A stretch of DNA of 64,000 nucleotides, from positions 20,965,499 through 21,029,498 of the forward strand of contig JARWIR010000016.1 in the NCBI GenBank assembly GCA_029959085.1, read 5' to 3'. The DNA comes from Nemophila menziesii. Lineage: Eukaryota > Streptophyta > Magnoliopsida > Boraginales > Hydrophyllaceae. Each line of letters opens with the position of its first letter. The stretch's first letter is position 1. Positions 34,300-46,563 of this stretch are shown one piece after another. Under the pieces are notes generated by a model. The model was given only the letters and a program-made list of their open reading frames with translations, had not been told where the DNA came from and made no database searches. The translations under genes and the position numbers were made by a program.

Positions 34300-34890
34300 A
34301 ACTATGAGATAATTGTAATAAAAAATCCAAATTAGTACTTAATGTAAATAAAATTTGCGAAGTAATCCCTAGTTTTTATAAAATTGTAGTTTAATCTTTT
34401 ATTTTTAAAAAATTACATTTTAATTCTTTTTTTTACAAAATTGCATTTTAATAATTTTTTTGTACAAAATTGCATCTTAATACTATATATTTTAAAAATT
34501 GCATCTTAGTCCTCTAGTTTTTCAAATTGCATCCTAATCCTAAAAATTTCATTTTATACATTTAATTTTTCATAATCGTATTATTTAATCTTTTATTTTT
34601 CTGAATTGCATCTCTGTCCTATATTTTTAAATAATTGCATTTTAATCCTTAATTTTTTCAATATTGCATTTTAGTACTGTATTTATTTAAAATTGCATTT
34701 TAATCCTTTATTTTTACAAAATTGCATCCTAGTCCTATATTTTTTTAAATTGCATTTTAGACATTTAATTTTTCATAATTGCATTTCAATCCTTTGATCC
34801 TTTATTTTTTTAATATTGCATCTTAGTCCTATATTTTTTTTAAAATTTCAATTTTGTCACTATACTTACAAAACCACATTTTAGCCCTTT
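34300..34890 (+). repeat. Minisatellite, TTGCATTTTAGTCCTATATTTTT unit
   Basis: Some 15-18 imperfect copies of a roughly 28-32-bp unit (AAATTGCATTTTAATCCTTTATTTTT and variants) fill about 590 bp. The unit is related to that at 24.95-25.3 kb. Non-coding. Confidence 0.8.
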
Positions 34891-35430
34891 GTAATATTTA
34901 TCAAAAAATTATCCAGCTAATTTTAAAAATCTAATAACAATTCATATTAAGGCTCAAACTCCAAAATAATACCTATTTTTTATCCAAAAATATATTTTAA
35001 AATTGTAATATTTTATCTTTACAATATTAACTTAGTAATTATGTTTAATTACATATATCACTTTAAAACACATCACCATAATTTGAATTTAATAATCAAA
35101 TTTAAACATGATAAAAAAACGAAAACTTAAACCACGAAAATTGAATACATGTTAATGGTTAAAAACGTACCTTTTTGGATGAAATTAGTTCTTGTTCTGT
35201 TAGATTCCATGCCCATAATATTCAGGTTTAAACACAAAAAAGTTTAGGTTATGAATGATAATCACTAAAAATACTTGAAAAATTGGAACTGTGATGATTT
35301 ACACACGTTTTGTAATGTTTTGATTGTTTTCTTGGCCTCAAATCGCTCTGGGAATGGCAAAATTACTTGAGAGCTTTTGTTTTTTAAAAATTTAATTTGA
35401 AGAGTTATGGAATAAATAAGCTCTCGGCAG
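34891..35430. other. Unassigned AT-rich stretch
   Basis: No coding signal or repeat structure that I can support. Confidence 0.45.
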
Positions 35431-35439
35431 GTACATATA

Positions 35440-35790
35440 GGACTACTTACTAGCGACTACAATTTAGTCATCGATAGTGATGCCTTAAGTCATCACGAGT
35501 AATGGAATTTATTTCCATGCATTGTGTACTTGACTTCCACGTGCTTTGTTCTCTGACGACAATATCATCGCGAGTAATGAAACACCACGTGTGACGAATG
35601 GGTGTAAAAATGGATCACCATTCCAATTTGTGATATTTAATTAATTAATAGCGACTACGTAAGTAGTTTTTAATAACAATTTGACATTAGCGACGAGTTC
35701 TTTCGTCAAGAACTCGTTCTGAGATACCCCAACAATAGCGACGAGTTCTTCACTTTCCGCAACGACAATGTAGCCGCGGATAAGATTTTT
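35440..35790. repeat. Second CACTA-like subterminal repeat cluster
   Basis: Repeated TAGCGACTAC, TAGCGACGAGTTCTT (twice), CATCGCGAGTAATGRAA and CATCACGAGTAATGGAA words. Composition and motifs match the cluster at 32.2-32.95 kb. It lies just 3' of the minus-strand DUF4216-like fragment. Confidence 0.5.
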
Positions 35791-36061
35791 GTTTTGCCTT
35801 TTTTTAAAAATGTTAATGAACCGTTTTTTCCTGTTATAAAATAGTATCCCCTAACACATAACACAACATTATAACCAAAACATTTAACATTATTAACATT
35901 TCAATCAAAAAACACCCGGTTTCAATAAAAATGAAAATGATAAGGTATCTAAATTGTTTCGTAACTACTAGTGCCTACATTTTCATCATCACTATCAATG
36001 TTTATAGGTACCTCCAATTGAACATCTGCCTACGCATGCTATGTTTCGTCGTATATTTCCC

Positions 36062-36120
36062 CATCCGTGTCAATCAATGTGTCATTTCCCCGTCTGTGTC
36101 AATCAATGTGTCATTTCCCA
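36062..36120. repeat. 29-bp tandem duplication
   Basis: CCGTGTCAATCAATGTGTCATTTCCCC is followed at once by CGTCTGTGTCAATCAATGTGTCATTTCCC. It sits inside the CACTA fragment. Confidence 0.85.
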
Positions 36121-36490
36121 ACATAGATGGATCAAATTTGGTCTCCTCACCAGTTGTCAAGCTTAATCGGGAGTAATCCGTGTTCATGTTAACCAAAATA
36201 ATGGTGACCTGATCTATGTCAGTAGTTATTGATTATGTACCCAATTACTTGGGAGTCCATCCTTGTCGATCATCAACTTCTGACACGACTTTTCACCATT
36301 TTAGCGTTTTCCTTGCATTAGTTTCATCGATGTAAAACACAATTTTGTCTTGGGTGGCTAAAACGTAAGGCTCTTCTCTCCACCAAAAATAAGTTGTGTT
36401 GATAAGGGTTACCCCACGTTTCTTTCTTCACCTTTTCTATTTTATACCACTTACACTCGAACAATACAACATTTTTTATTATTAGAACTG
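36120..36490 (-). pseudogene. CACTA (TNP2-type) transposon fragment, DUF4216-like
   Basis: The minus strand encodes VVLFECKWYKIE near 36470-36435. After an indel it continues EEPYVLATQDKIVFYIDE near 36375-36320, and after a TGA, KVVSEVDDRQGWTPK. This order (VVLFECxWYD...DPFILAxQAxQVFYIxD...W.VV) is that of DUF4216, which lies at the C-terminal end of many plant CACTA TNP2-like proteins. Two stops and one shift show decay. It lies beside CACTA-like subterminal repeats. Confidence 0.6.
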
Positions 36491-37420
36491 GTATTACCGC
36501 ACACTGTTGTTCTCAATTTTTTCTACAAGTATGTTTGATTCATGACAATCTTTGTTGATTTTTTCATATGACCATGAAATTATATTTTTTTTTAAATTTC
36601 TTGTGCTATTTTATGCTATATGATTTTACGAGTTCATATAAGATTTATTATTTTGGATTGAATAATGATAAAGCTGTGTTTTTTTTATAGTTTTTTGGTC
36701 TTACATTATGGTCCGTTCATATTGTTTTTTTTATCCTATAAAGGTATTAAGGAAGATGATACAAAAAAAAGGAAAGAGCATTTAGAATTGAACTGTGGAG
36801 ACGAAGGGTAATAAGCTACCTTATCAATTGGGCCGAATTATTATTCTTGATTAAATTATTTCTTCAAATATTATGGATAGTAATGCATTACTAATTGGCA
36901 TTGTTTGTTTACATAAAAAACCATATCTGGATTTTATTCATGATATTTGCTGCAAGATGTTGTTAAAGGTTTTGGCACATGCAAGTTGATATGAGGTGGT
37001 CAAACCTTGTACTTGAATGATATTCTATATTTTCCTAATATGTAATTGAATTTAGTAGTGTATAATGTTCTTCTAGTCTTTGTTTTAGTTTAAACATTCA
37101 TGATAAATAAGTAGATTTAATTTTAATGACACTAAGTATAATTATTCGAGTTTTATCTCAGACTTATATGGTAATGGATAATGATAGCTTTTTAAAAAAG
37201 TTATTATAATACCATATATTTTTATTATTGCTTCTTTAATTAATTATTATGTAGACGAAAATGTGCTCCATGCCAAGTTAGGAAATATCGGTAAAGCCTG
37301 AATATAAATGTTAGTGAAAGATAACTTAATGGATTCAACTTTCACTTACTAAGGTAAGTCTGCCAACATGTGATAACTTTTAGGTGGCAAGGCAAAAAAA
37401 AAGTCATTTGGAAAGGTCAA
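36491..37420. other. AT-rich DNA, possibly the 5' part of the copia relic
   Basis: No domain is readable. Some of it could be decayed gag/LTR of the following copia element, but neither a primer site nor an LTR pair was found. Confidence 0.4.
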
Positions 37421-37429
37421 AAGGGTTAA

Positions 37430-39830
37430 TCTTCTATTACATGAAGTTCATTCAGACATTTGTGAACAAGTGAATTTTCACACGATGCGTGGAAAGTGTT
37501 ATTTTTCATCACTTTTATAGATAATTTCACCTCATTTGGTTATGTCTATATGATTTTTCCATATTTATGACGTGTTAGGATGGTTCATTAAATTTATCAA
37601 CGAAGTTGAGAATCACCTAGATTAGATAGAAAGGTTATATTTTTTAGGATCGACCGAGGACGTATATATATATATATATGATCCCGTGATGGAAATGGAA
37701 TCGTAAGGTACCTTACAATCCCAAGAACACCACGTCAAAATGGATTGGCTGAGTGGAGAAATAAGTTCTCCTTGAAATAGTCAACTCTTAATGGCACAAA
37801 CTAATCTACCAATATCTTATTGGGGAGAATATTATCTTAGTATTTACTAGATACTTAATCTTATTCCTAGAAAGTTGGTTCCATCAACTCCTTATGAGCT
37901 ATGGATAGGTTGGAAATCTGATTGATCATATTTGTGTCCTTGGGGGTTGGTAAACTATTTTCATGACCCAATTGTAAAAGACCAAAATTTAGGTCATAAA
38001 GGTAAGAAATATATCTTTACCATGTATTTTATCACTCTAAAGGATAAGTGTTCATTGGTGAACATAATGATAGTGTCTTGACTGTGAATGAGTCTTGAGA
38101 TGTCCTTTTGTGGGAATGAATTTTTAAAGATGGCTGAAACATATAAGGACCATATTCTATATGAATTCAATGAGAACATAGATAATGATATATAAAAAAT
38201 GTTAGATGAGCCCAAATTGTCTCAAACTAATGAGTTAGTGAACCTTTTATATGAGAGCTTTCCCTAAAGCTGAGTGATTGATGTAAGATCCATTGTCTTC
38301 CTGTTGATATTGAATGAAAAGTGTTTGTGATAACTCTACACAACAAAGAGGAACGTTAAACATTGAATGGTTAATTTTCATATCCTCTCATTGAAATTTG
38401 AAAAAGGTAATGAAAGAAGAGGTGGAGTTAGTGAGAAAAAACTATGTTAATGGACTAGCTATTTTTGTATAGAACAAAAGGCTATTGGGAACAAATGTGT
38501 TATAAAGACAAAGAGAAAGGTTGATTACTTATTTGAGAGTTATAAAATACAACTGTTAGAAAAATTGCTATACTCAACATGAAATGATTGCCTATGATGA
38601 GACTTTATATATTGTTGTGAGATTTAGCGCTATTCATCTTATCTTGAATATTATAACACATGTTAGTTTAGATTTAAATCAGATGGATGCCAAGTATATT
38701 ATTTCAAGTGGAATTTAGATGAAAATATATGCATGTAATAACCTATTACTTTTTTTTGAAAAAAGGCCAAGAACAAAATGTTTGTGGATTGAAGAAGTTA
38801 ATCTATGACTTAAAACAAACCTTTAGGCAGATGAACATGATATTTCATGTTGTGATCTCATTGAATAATTTGAGTTAATAACTGAGTATCACTGAGTATA
38901 CGTGAGGTGTCCCAGAGAGAAAATTATAATTTGATCTCTTTATATAGATGACATTCGATAATGACAATGAGTTTGTTAAGGTTAATAAAGAGTTTTTGTT
39001 CTCTCATGCTGACAAGAAAAATACAAAAATGTTGGAGAGGTAGTTATATCTATCCCAAGGACCATATAAATATTGTCGATATTCCATTAGCAAAAGGTGT
39101 GACTTTAAAATAGAAGCATGTGTCCATCATACTCTAGAAAGAAAAAGAATATCCACATTACCATACTAAAGTTCCACAGAAAGTATTGCGTATTTCATTA
39201 TGTACTAAACTATATAGTCATTTCATTTATGGGTTTAGTTAGTCGGTTTCTATTGAATCTATGGCAAAAGTTTAAGAAGCTGTCAAGAGGATATTAAGAC
39301 ACTTAAAGGGAACTGAAGACCATAACCTCTACTTTTTAGTATCAGATTTATGCCTCAAGGAATTATCAATGTCGATTGGGTTGGTGATTCAGATGAGCAT
39401 AAATGTATTTTTAGATATGTGTTTTTATTAATATTTTCTGTCAATCTTGGTTTAGATGTACTGCTTTGTCCATTATGAAAGTTGAATTTATGGCATATTT
39501 AGCAACAATTTAAGAAGTTGTTTGGTTAATAAGATTATTTGAGTACTTAGGATTCTTTAATCGTAATGGTTGTACAATTGTGATACGTTTTGATAGTCAA
39601 GTGGATATGGACTATATTAGAGACTCAAAGTATCATAGTTTAACCAAATGTGTAAGGTTATAAAGTATTACTTTGTAGGATAAACCATTTCATCGGTAAA
39701 CGCGTCTTGCAGTATAGATCCGCACACAAGATACATGTAAAGTTTTTGCGAACCCCATTACTAGAGATGTGTTCTTGGGTCATATTAAATCTATACTTGT
39801 AAGTAGAATCAAATGTATGTGTAACTGAAA
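37430..39830 (+). pseudogene. Ty1/copia relic: integrase, RT, RNase H
   Basis: Heavily broken polyprotein in the copia order. Integrase start: VHSDICEQVN then MRGKCYF (37445-37500). RT: LNQMDAKYII (38680), QNVCGLKKLIYDLKQTFRQMN (38775-38835), a decayed LYIDDIR box near 38940 and IPLAKGVTL near 39085. RNase H: AVKRILRHLKGTEDHNLYF (39280-39345), a region near 39475-39560, and YIRDSKYHSLTKCV near 39612. Dozens of stops and shifts. LTRs are not identifiable, so limits are approximate. Confidence 0.75.
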
Positions 39831-40980
39831 GACATTGTGCATTGTTTATAGATTACATCATAAATTGATAATTGCATTCCTTTTTATTCAATGATATATG
39901 AGTTTTCATGTTAAAATTTAATAGTTGTATATGTGTGGATGATAGAGTATGTCTGGTTATATTGTTTGCCCTCTCTCATATGGTAAACAACCTTTGGTAT
40001 AAGAATGTTGCAAGGATAAGACCAACTTATTTGTTTGAAGAACCCTTTGTAAAGTATATATGAGTCCAAAGGCTTCCTTAACAAAGTGTTAAGATGATAT
40101 AAAAATCATGTATATCACATGTTGATAATATTTGTGATCGAAGTAGATTCCCGTTATCTACAAACCTGTCTTACAAGATGTGAAGTTCTTAACTAATCTA
40201 TGGAAGGTTTGATCAATTAAAAGATTCATTTTAGACAACAAGGATTGTCAAATTATACATTTGTATGAAGTATGTTTTTGATGAAATGACATACAATGTA
40301 TGAATACTGTAGCACGTGAGTCATACCACGTGTGTAACATCACGATAAAAGAAAATGAATAATTGATCACTGTTTCTTCATTGTGTGAGATCATTACTCA
40401 ATACCCTTAGTATTTTTTTACTATCTCTTGATATTTGATTTTGTCTCTGTTACTTTAGCTTACAATCAATGATCATGGTTGATTCAACCTAATGACTTAT
40501 GATTAGTAAAGTGTTTATATCACTATTGATAGTGAGAGACGTGAGATTTCGAAAGTAGACTCATATTATCACTAAAAGAGTGATAACTTATTCTCGAGGG
40601 ATTTGAGTTACTACGTATTGATATTATATATTTTTGTCTAGGGCAATGCAAGTGAAATGATATTTTGATGGAGCATCTATCTAAGAGTGTATTTATCTAC
40701 CCTAAATGAATTAAATACTCTCTTAGATTTAAGGGTGATGTTTGAGAATTATCTCAAATCTCATATACAAAAGAAAATGGCATTTTCATATTTTGATTTA
40801 AAAATTATTTTCTTAAAATTACCAAAAATACAATTTCTCACCCTCAACAAGTCCATTGTTTTTCTTCGCCTTCAAAAGGTCCAAATTTTATATGATATTT
40901 CTTTTTTGGCCTTATTAATCTTAAATAGTAGGTGAATATATAAGAACTTCATTTATTAACATTCTGACTAAAAAAACTTC
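39831..40980. other. Non-coding, AT-rich; holds half of a dispersed repeat
   Basis: GATGTTTGAGAATTATCTCA and the following GGCATTTTCATATTTTGATTTAAA (40736-40800) recur in diverged form at 42013-42075. No LTR match for the copia relic was found. Confidence 0.4.
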
Positions 40981-41159
40981 TTTTACTAACAAACTTCTTT
41001 TTATTAATAATTAAACTTAAATTGTGGGTCAATATCTAACAATTTTCCTTTATTAACATTTTGACTAAATTTTATTTTTAATTAACACAATTTCTTTATT
41101 AATATAAAACGACTACCGTGTGGCAATAAATATACTTTTTCATCCATCATCGTTACTAG

Positions 41160-41620
41160 TCTAATCACTTCCAAAACCACTCATCTACGTACAACCTATT
41201 GATATTTACACGTACAAATTATTTTATTTTGAACTGAGACACTTACAATCTATTGAGACAACTCATTGTTATTGCGCGTACAACTCATTCCTATATATGT
41301 GTAATCCACTTTTTTGTATTGCCAACTCACTCATTTTACTTACGTATTTAGTTCCCGATTTCTAACTATTATTTTTTTAGTTTTATGCACATACATGTTT
41401 GGCTTTGAATATTACTGATTTGGCGATTCAAGATGACTTTTTCGTGATAGAATAGAAAATATTACAGAATGTTTTAGTTATAGAATTGTGTTATTATGAA
41501 ATCTTTTAGTTGTAGAATATTATAGTTATGGATTATTTAAGTTATATAATATTTTAATTATGAAAAATGAATTTTAGTTGATAGAATAATTTTGTATTAA
41601 TTAAAGAGGCAAAACTGAAA
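41160..41620 (+). repeat. Repeat related to the 33.7-kb tandem array
   Basis: Imperfect TATTGCCAACTCACTCATTTTACT and TACAACTCATTC words are followed by CGATTTCTAACTATT, TTATGCACATACATGTTTGG, CTTTGAATATT and GGCGATTCAAGATGAC. A run of TTTTAGTTATAGAATATT repeats comes next. The same order occurs at 33.72-34.15 kb. It is likely a dispersed element of unknown type. Confidence 0.45.
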
Positions 41621-41628
41621 AAAAAAAA

Positions 41629-41980
41629 GGAAAAATACCCCGTGGATGCCACCGTTTCAAAAATTGACAAATAAGTTCCCAAAATTTAAAACTGACAAAT
41701 AAGTACCCAAGTTTATATTTTTTTGTCTTCCGTTAGTACCCAAGTTTATATTTTTTGTCTTTCGTTAGTACCCATCATTAGTTTCGACGTTAAGTGCCCC
41801 GTGACGCTTGCGTGGAAGCGCCACGCAAACGCCACATAGGTGTTACATGATATTTATCGTCAAAACTAACTGAAGAGAAAAAATGTAAACGTAGATACTT
41901 ATTTGTCATTTTTGAAAATTTAGACACTTAGTTGTCAAAATTCGGTAAAGATGGCTATCCATAGGTATTTCCCAAAAAAT
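41629..41980. mobile_element. MITE with GGAAAAATACCCCGTGGATGCCA ends
   Basis: The left end pairs with the right end TGGCTATCCATAGGTATTTCCC (inverse GGGAAATACCTATGGATAGCCA). Within the left arm a roughly 34-bp segment (TACCCAAGTTTATATTTTTT and GTCTTCCGTTAG) is tandemly duplicated. The centre is GC-rich (GTGACGCTTGCGTGGAAGCG). The superfamily is not determined. Confidence 0.55.
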
Positions 41981-42529
41981 AAACTCAAATCTTTGTTAAG
42001 GGTATTATAACATTGAGAGATGTTTGACAATTATCACAAATCTTAGAAAATGGCATTTTTATATATTGATTTAAACTAAGAAAAATCTCAAAATCTTCTG
42101 TTGAAAGTATTATAACATTGATGATGTCATTTCGCAACTGAGAGAGAACATTAAATATTCCTAAACGGGGTTCAGAGAATCTAGTTCATCTGCTTTAAGT
42201 AGTACAAACTTTCAGTCGATTCCCTGTCAATTTAGAACATGGTCTTAACCCTATATATATTTTTTATCTTTTACTTTTCGTTTTTATCAGATACAAAAAC
42301 TTTCAAAAGACAAACACATGATTCATATTAAAGAACAAAAACAGTTGAGAGAAGGGCGTTAATATACAGTGAACATTAACAGTTAAACAGTTAGAAAAGA
42401 CCATATATATAATATAATTAAGTAAGCGTAATGGTCATTGAAAGGGATCGTTTGGTAAATTATTAAATATAAAAACAAGTTGATCAGTTAGTAAGTCTGC
42501 TCTCACTTGTATCACAAGTCCCTTGCCTC

Positions 42530-42568
42530 CAAAGTCTTCTTCTTCTTCTTTCTTCTTTGTTATATCAA
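42530..42568 (+). promoter_or_regulatory. CT-rich leader upstream of the galactosyltransferase
   Basis: CTTCTTCTTCTTCTTTCTTC-type pyrimidine repeat about 150 bp before the start codon, a common plant core promoter/5'-leader feature. A TATA-like CTATATATAT lies at 42251-42260, perhaps too far upstream unless the leader is long. Confidence 0.35.
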
Positions 42569-42715
42569 GAAGATTGATTGAAAGAAAAGAATCAATCACA
42601 TAACAAAAAAAAGCCATTTTCAGTCTTGAATTATAACGAGTTTTTAGTTCATTTTCTAGATTTCGATATGCGATTCTGTTGATATAAACTATTGAAGAGA
42701 ATTCAATACAGAAAA

Positions 42716-45006
42716 ATGTCTTTCAAGAACATCAGAGGACCAGAGCTACCAATAAGAAACAGCGTGATCTCACAAAAATGGTCTCTTTTTCTTTGTATTT
42801 GTTGTTTTTGTACTGGATTGCTCTTCACCAATAGGTAAATTTCCTCTCCCTCAAATTTTCTTACTTTTTCTTGATTTTTTAAATATACTGAGTTTGTTTT
42901 TCTTTTATATTTAAATGAGGTTTCCAATGTAAAAATGGTGTGGAGCTTGATATCCATCCAATTTTAATGGAGGTTCCTGTTTGATTTGAATATAATATAT
43001 CATATTCAGCTCATGAAGAAGCTATAGATCTATATATGATTCTTCATATTGTCGTAATAAAAGAATAAATTAAGAAGTTGTAATAATTCATATCTGGCAT
43101 GGACACATTAAATTTCATGATTATGGACCATCAACATTAAATTCCCATATGGTTATTTGTTTTTTAGCTTTATTGTTGGGACCCTCGTGTTTATAATTAA
43201 TCCTACTCTTTATCTATCATCACTTCTACCAATGCCTATTCAGTAAAAAGCCAAGTTTTTTCTTTAAATTTAATACATTAATTATTAAATTTTAGACTAA
43301 ATAAATAAATTGCAGAATGTGGACAGTGCCTGAACCAAAAGGCATCACAAGAACAACTTCAGTTGAAGCTGAGAGATTAAAGTTAGTTTCAGAAGGTTGC
43401 AATCCTAAATTTGTGAGTATTTTTATCCCTTTTTAACTCTGTTTGTCAAAAGTATTAATTTTTATATGATTTATTTAATTAAGTTCTATGATCTGATCAT
43501 ACAAAATCATCACTCTAGTTGCAGAGTAAATATGTAACACCAGAATCTGATGAAAGTTTTGGCGATGTTTCGAAAACTGATAGAGCTATTAAGTAAGTGA
43601 AATTCTCAATCTCTTTTTTTCATGGTAGTCTAATTATTGTACGTTTTTCTCAGGACATTAGATAAAACCATATCAAATCTGGAGATGGAATTAGCTGCTG
43701 CAAAAGCAGCTCATGAGTCAATTCTTAATGGCTCACCTATATCAGAAGATATGGAAAAAACTGATTCAATTAAAAGAAGAAAATATTTCATGGTTATAGG
43801 AATTAATACTGCCTTTAGTAGCCGTAAAAGAAGAGATTCAATTCGTGCTACTTGGATGCCTCAAGGCGAGAAAAGAAGAAAACTAGAAGAAGAAAAAGGC
43901 ATAATCATTCGCTTTGTCATTGGTCATAGGTGAGATTTCTTTATTTTATTTAGTTAATTAACTTGAGTTCTTTTTTATTTCTTTATTTTATGGTGAATTA
44001 CTTGTATTATTATGCAGTGCCACATTGGGTGGAATATTAGATAGAGCAACTGATGCTGAGAATAAAAAACACGGAGATATTCTGAGGCTGGTAAGTAATT
44101 TTATTATTTATTAATTAATATTTATTTTTTTGTAATTTGTTTGTAATTTGTTTGTTATACCCAATATGAACAGGATCATGTTGAGGGTTATCTTGAATTA
44201 TCTGCAAAAACAAAAAAGTATTTCGCTACTGCAGTTTCGTCATGGGATGCAGAGTATTATATCAAAGTTGATGATGATGTACATGTAAATATAGGTAAAT
44301 TTATCTCCACTTATATAATTTGAGCTTTTCGATTTGGCGTTTTATATAATGTAATCTTTATTTTTCAGCTACACTTGGTGAAACATTAGCAAGGCATCGA
44401 AAGAAGCCACGAGTGTACATTGGATGTATGAAATCTGGTCCAGTCCTTGCTCAGAAGTAAGCAAATACTAATATTAGAGTGTTTTGTTGATTTGAGAATC
44501 GGCTTTTAGTCTAATTCTTGAATATTATTGAACAGGGGAGTAAGATATCATGAACCCGAGTACTGGAAATTCGGGGAAAATGGTAACAAATACTTTCGAC
44601 ATGCTACAGGACAATTATACGCGATATCAAAAGATTTGGCTACTTATATTTCAGTGAATCAGTTGAGTTTTTTTTTCTTTATTAAAGTAATAAAATATGT
44701 ATTAGACATTTTCGGAATTTTTGAACAAGGGGTTTGTAATTTTGCAGGCATGTATTGCACAAATATGCTAATGAGGATGTGTCATTAGGGTCTTGGTTTA
44801 TAGGACTTGATGTTCACCACATAGATGACAGGAGATTATGCTGTGGGACCCCACCAGATTGTGAATGGAAAGCACAAGCAGGGAATGTGTGTGTTGCTTC
44901 GTTTGATTGGACGTGCAGTGGTATATGTAGGTCTGTTGATAGAATTAAGGAAGTTCATCGGAGATGTGGGGAAGGTGAAAATGCTGTATGGACATCTACT
45001 TTCTAA
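42716..45006 (+). CDS. B3GALT: Beta-1,3-galactosyltransferase, nine exons, 410 aa
   Basis: Golgi type II glycosyltransferase (GT31) that transfers galactose in beta-1,3 linkage, probably to glycoproteins such as N-glycans or arabinogalactan proteins. Exons: 42716-42834, 43316-43412, 43519-43592, 43654-43929, 44018-44090, 44174-44294, 44369-44456, 44536-44661, 44748-45006. Total is 1233 nt, in frame, with GT-AG introns. Residues 22-38 form one membrane anchor ([16 protein letters not shown]). DUF4094-like stem follows, then the Galactosyl_T domain with [28 protein letters not shown], the DDD metal site (residues 246-248, KVDDDVHVN) and GRF-free Cys-rich C-terminal [10 protein letters not shown]. 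Length and text agree closely with the Arabidopsis B3GALT2-like clade (about 409 aa). No lesion is seen. Confidence 0.95.
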
Positions 45007-45515
45007 GAGTTGAGTAGTTGTGCTTTGTATTGAAGAATAGATCCCCTTGTTTATGTATGTATGTAGCAAGTATAGTAATACATATTGTATCTGAGAGAAA
45101 TAGAGAGCGAGATAGTAGAGATTGCTACGTAAAACCTTCACCATTTTAGTTAAGAAGAGTGGCTGCCTAAGCGGTAAACAAACGCAGGCTAGAGGCGGTC
45201 CTAACTCGTTCAAAGATTCCAAACAAAATTATAGTAACGGTATAAGGCTACAACATGTTATAGTTACTACTTTTTATATAGAGACAACTTAAGAATTTAA
45301 TTAAAGCACTGTTTTGACCACATCTTTTTATCATTTCGGAACTAAAATCACTTTTAAACAAGGCTTTGACTAAGTGAGATAAAATTCAATTGTATACAAA
45401 GTTTTTGAACTAGAGGATAAACATGAATGAAAAAAACCTTACTAAATATATGATTAGTAGTTGTTAAACTAATTGATATTTAACAAACTTTGATAATATT
45501 TTACCTATCTGATAT
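45007..45515 (+). repeat. 3' flank of the galactosyltransferase gene (duplicated module, copy 1)
   Basis: 3'-UTR and downstream DNA. The first roughly 500 bp recur after the second exon-9 copy (50058-50575), and the first roughly 310 bp after the third (53024-53320). Includes TATGTATGTATGTAGCAAG, a probable 3'-end region, and GGCTGCCTAAGCGGTAAACA. Confidence 0.85.
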
Positions 45516-46200
45516 CATTTGGGTATTTATCCAAGTGAAATTGCTTACTTTAGCTCAATTTTACGTGGGTCCCGGACCTCGTAATAAGTCGGGACACAAA
45601 CGAAAGTTGTTCGTCTTACTTCGGTAATGAATTTCATATATTCTCTTGTGTAAAACAAATGAAAAACGAATAAGAAATTGAGTGTTAAATGTGAGGAACA
45701 GGAAGAGTCTTGTTTATTTGGGTAAAAATCCCACATTGAAGGAGCCGTTTTAATTAATACGTTCAAGATTAATTAAATATTAAAACACTGTCGTTTAATA
45801 TTTAATTAAAACGTTTGGACAAAACAAAACGACGTCGTTTTGATTTAAATGGTTCTAACGTTCTGATATTTCTGAAACAGCACGTCTTCCTCAAACGTCA
45901 TCTCCCATTTCTGAAATGCTGCTGGTCTGGTTTAAATAGGTGCTTCTACACCTATAAATACATTGCCAAAACTCGTTTTCATTCATTTAGTTTTTTGCAA
46001 ACAAATTATATAAAAGTGAGAGAGATTAAACACCATAGAAAGTTCGAAGTTATTGCAGATTTTCAATTGTCTGATATTTACAGTGTTGATCGTTGTATAC
46101 TGGAGGTTGAAGCCAAACAAAAACGTAAGACACCAGTGTGTGACTAATAAACCTTAAAGACATATGATCCAATCATAGCCTCGCTCAGTAACAGGTTTTT

Positions 46201-46248
46201 CGTTTATTTTCGTTTATTTTCGTTTATTTTCGTTTATTTTCGTTTCTG
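46201..46248 (+). repeat. Tandem 11-bp repeat TTTTCGTTTAT
   Basis: Four perfect copies and a partial fifth in the presumed leader between the 5' LTR and gag. Confidence 0.9.
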
Positions 46249-46563
46249 CATTTTTTCGTTCTTTCTCCTTTTTGCTTCTTGAATCAAAATAACTCACTGG
46301 AGATAACAATTTAAGGTTTATTATCGCTACTGTTATTTTGATTCTCCTTTCGTTTTTTCAACTGCGTAATCCAAATTCTAAGTTCTACAACAAGATTTAA
46401 AATCTTGGGACTTTAGTTTGCCTAACAAGAGATAAACTATTGGAAAAGACAAGAATCTGGATATTCAGTCTTAAAACGATTTCTATTTCGTGTTGTATAC
46501 ATCTACTGTATCAAACTACATATTAAATCTCTTCTGGTGGTTTGTTTTGTTGAAACAAACAGA

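Noticed and set aside
33720..34890. CRISPR-like or regulatory repeat array
   Set aside because: Units are adjacent and diverged, with no constant repeats or unique spacers. The setting is a plant genome, so it is a minisatellite.
44836..45222. 128-aa minus-strand ORF repeated at 50043-50273 and 52844-53161
   Set aside because: It recurs only because exon 9 and its flank are duplicated. It is the antisense of the galactosyltransferase, with no domain.
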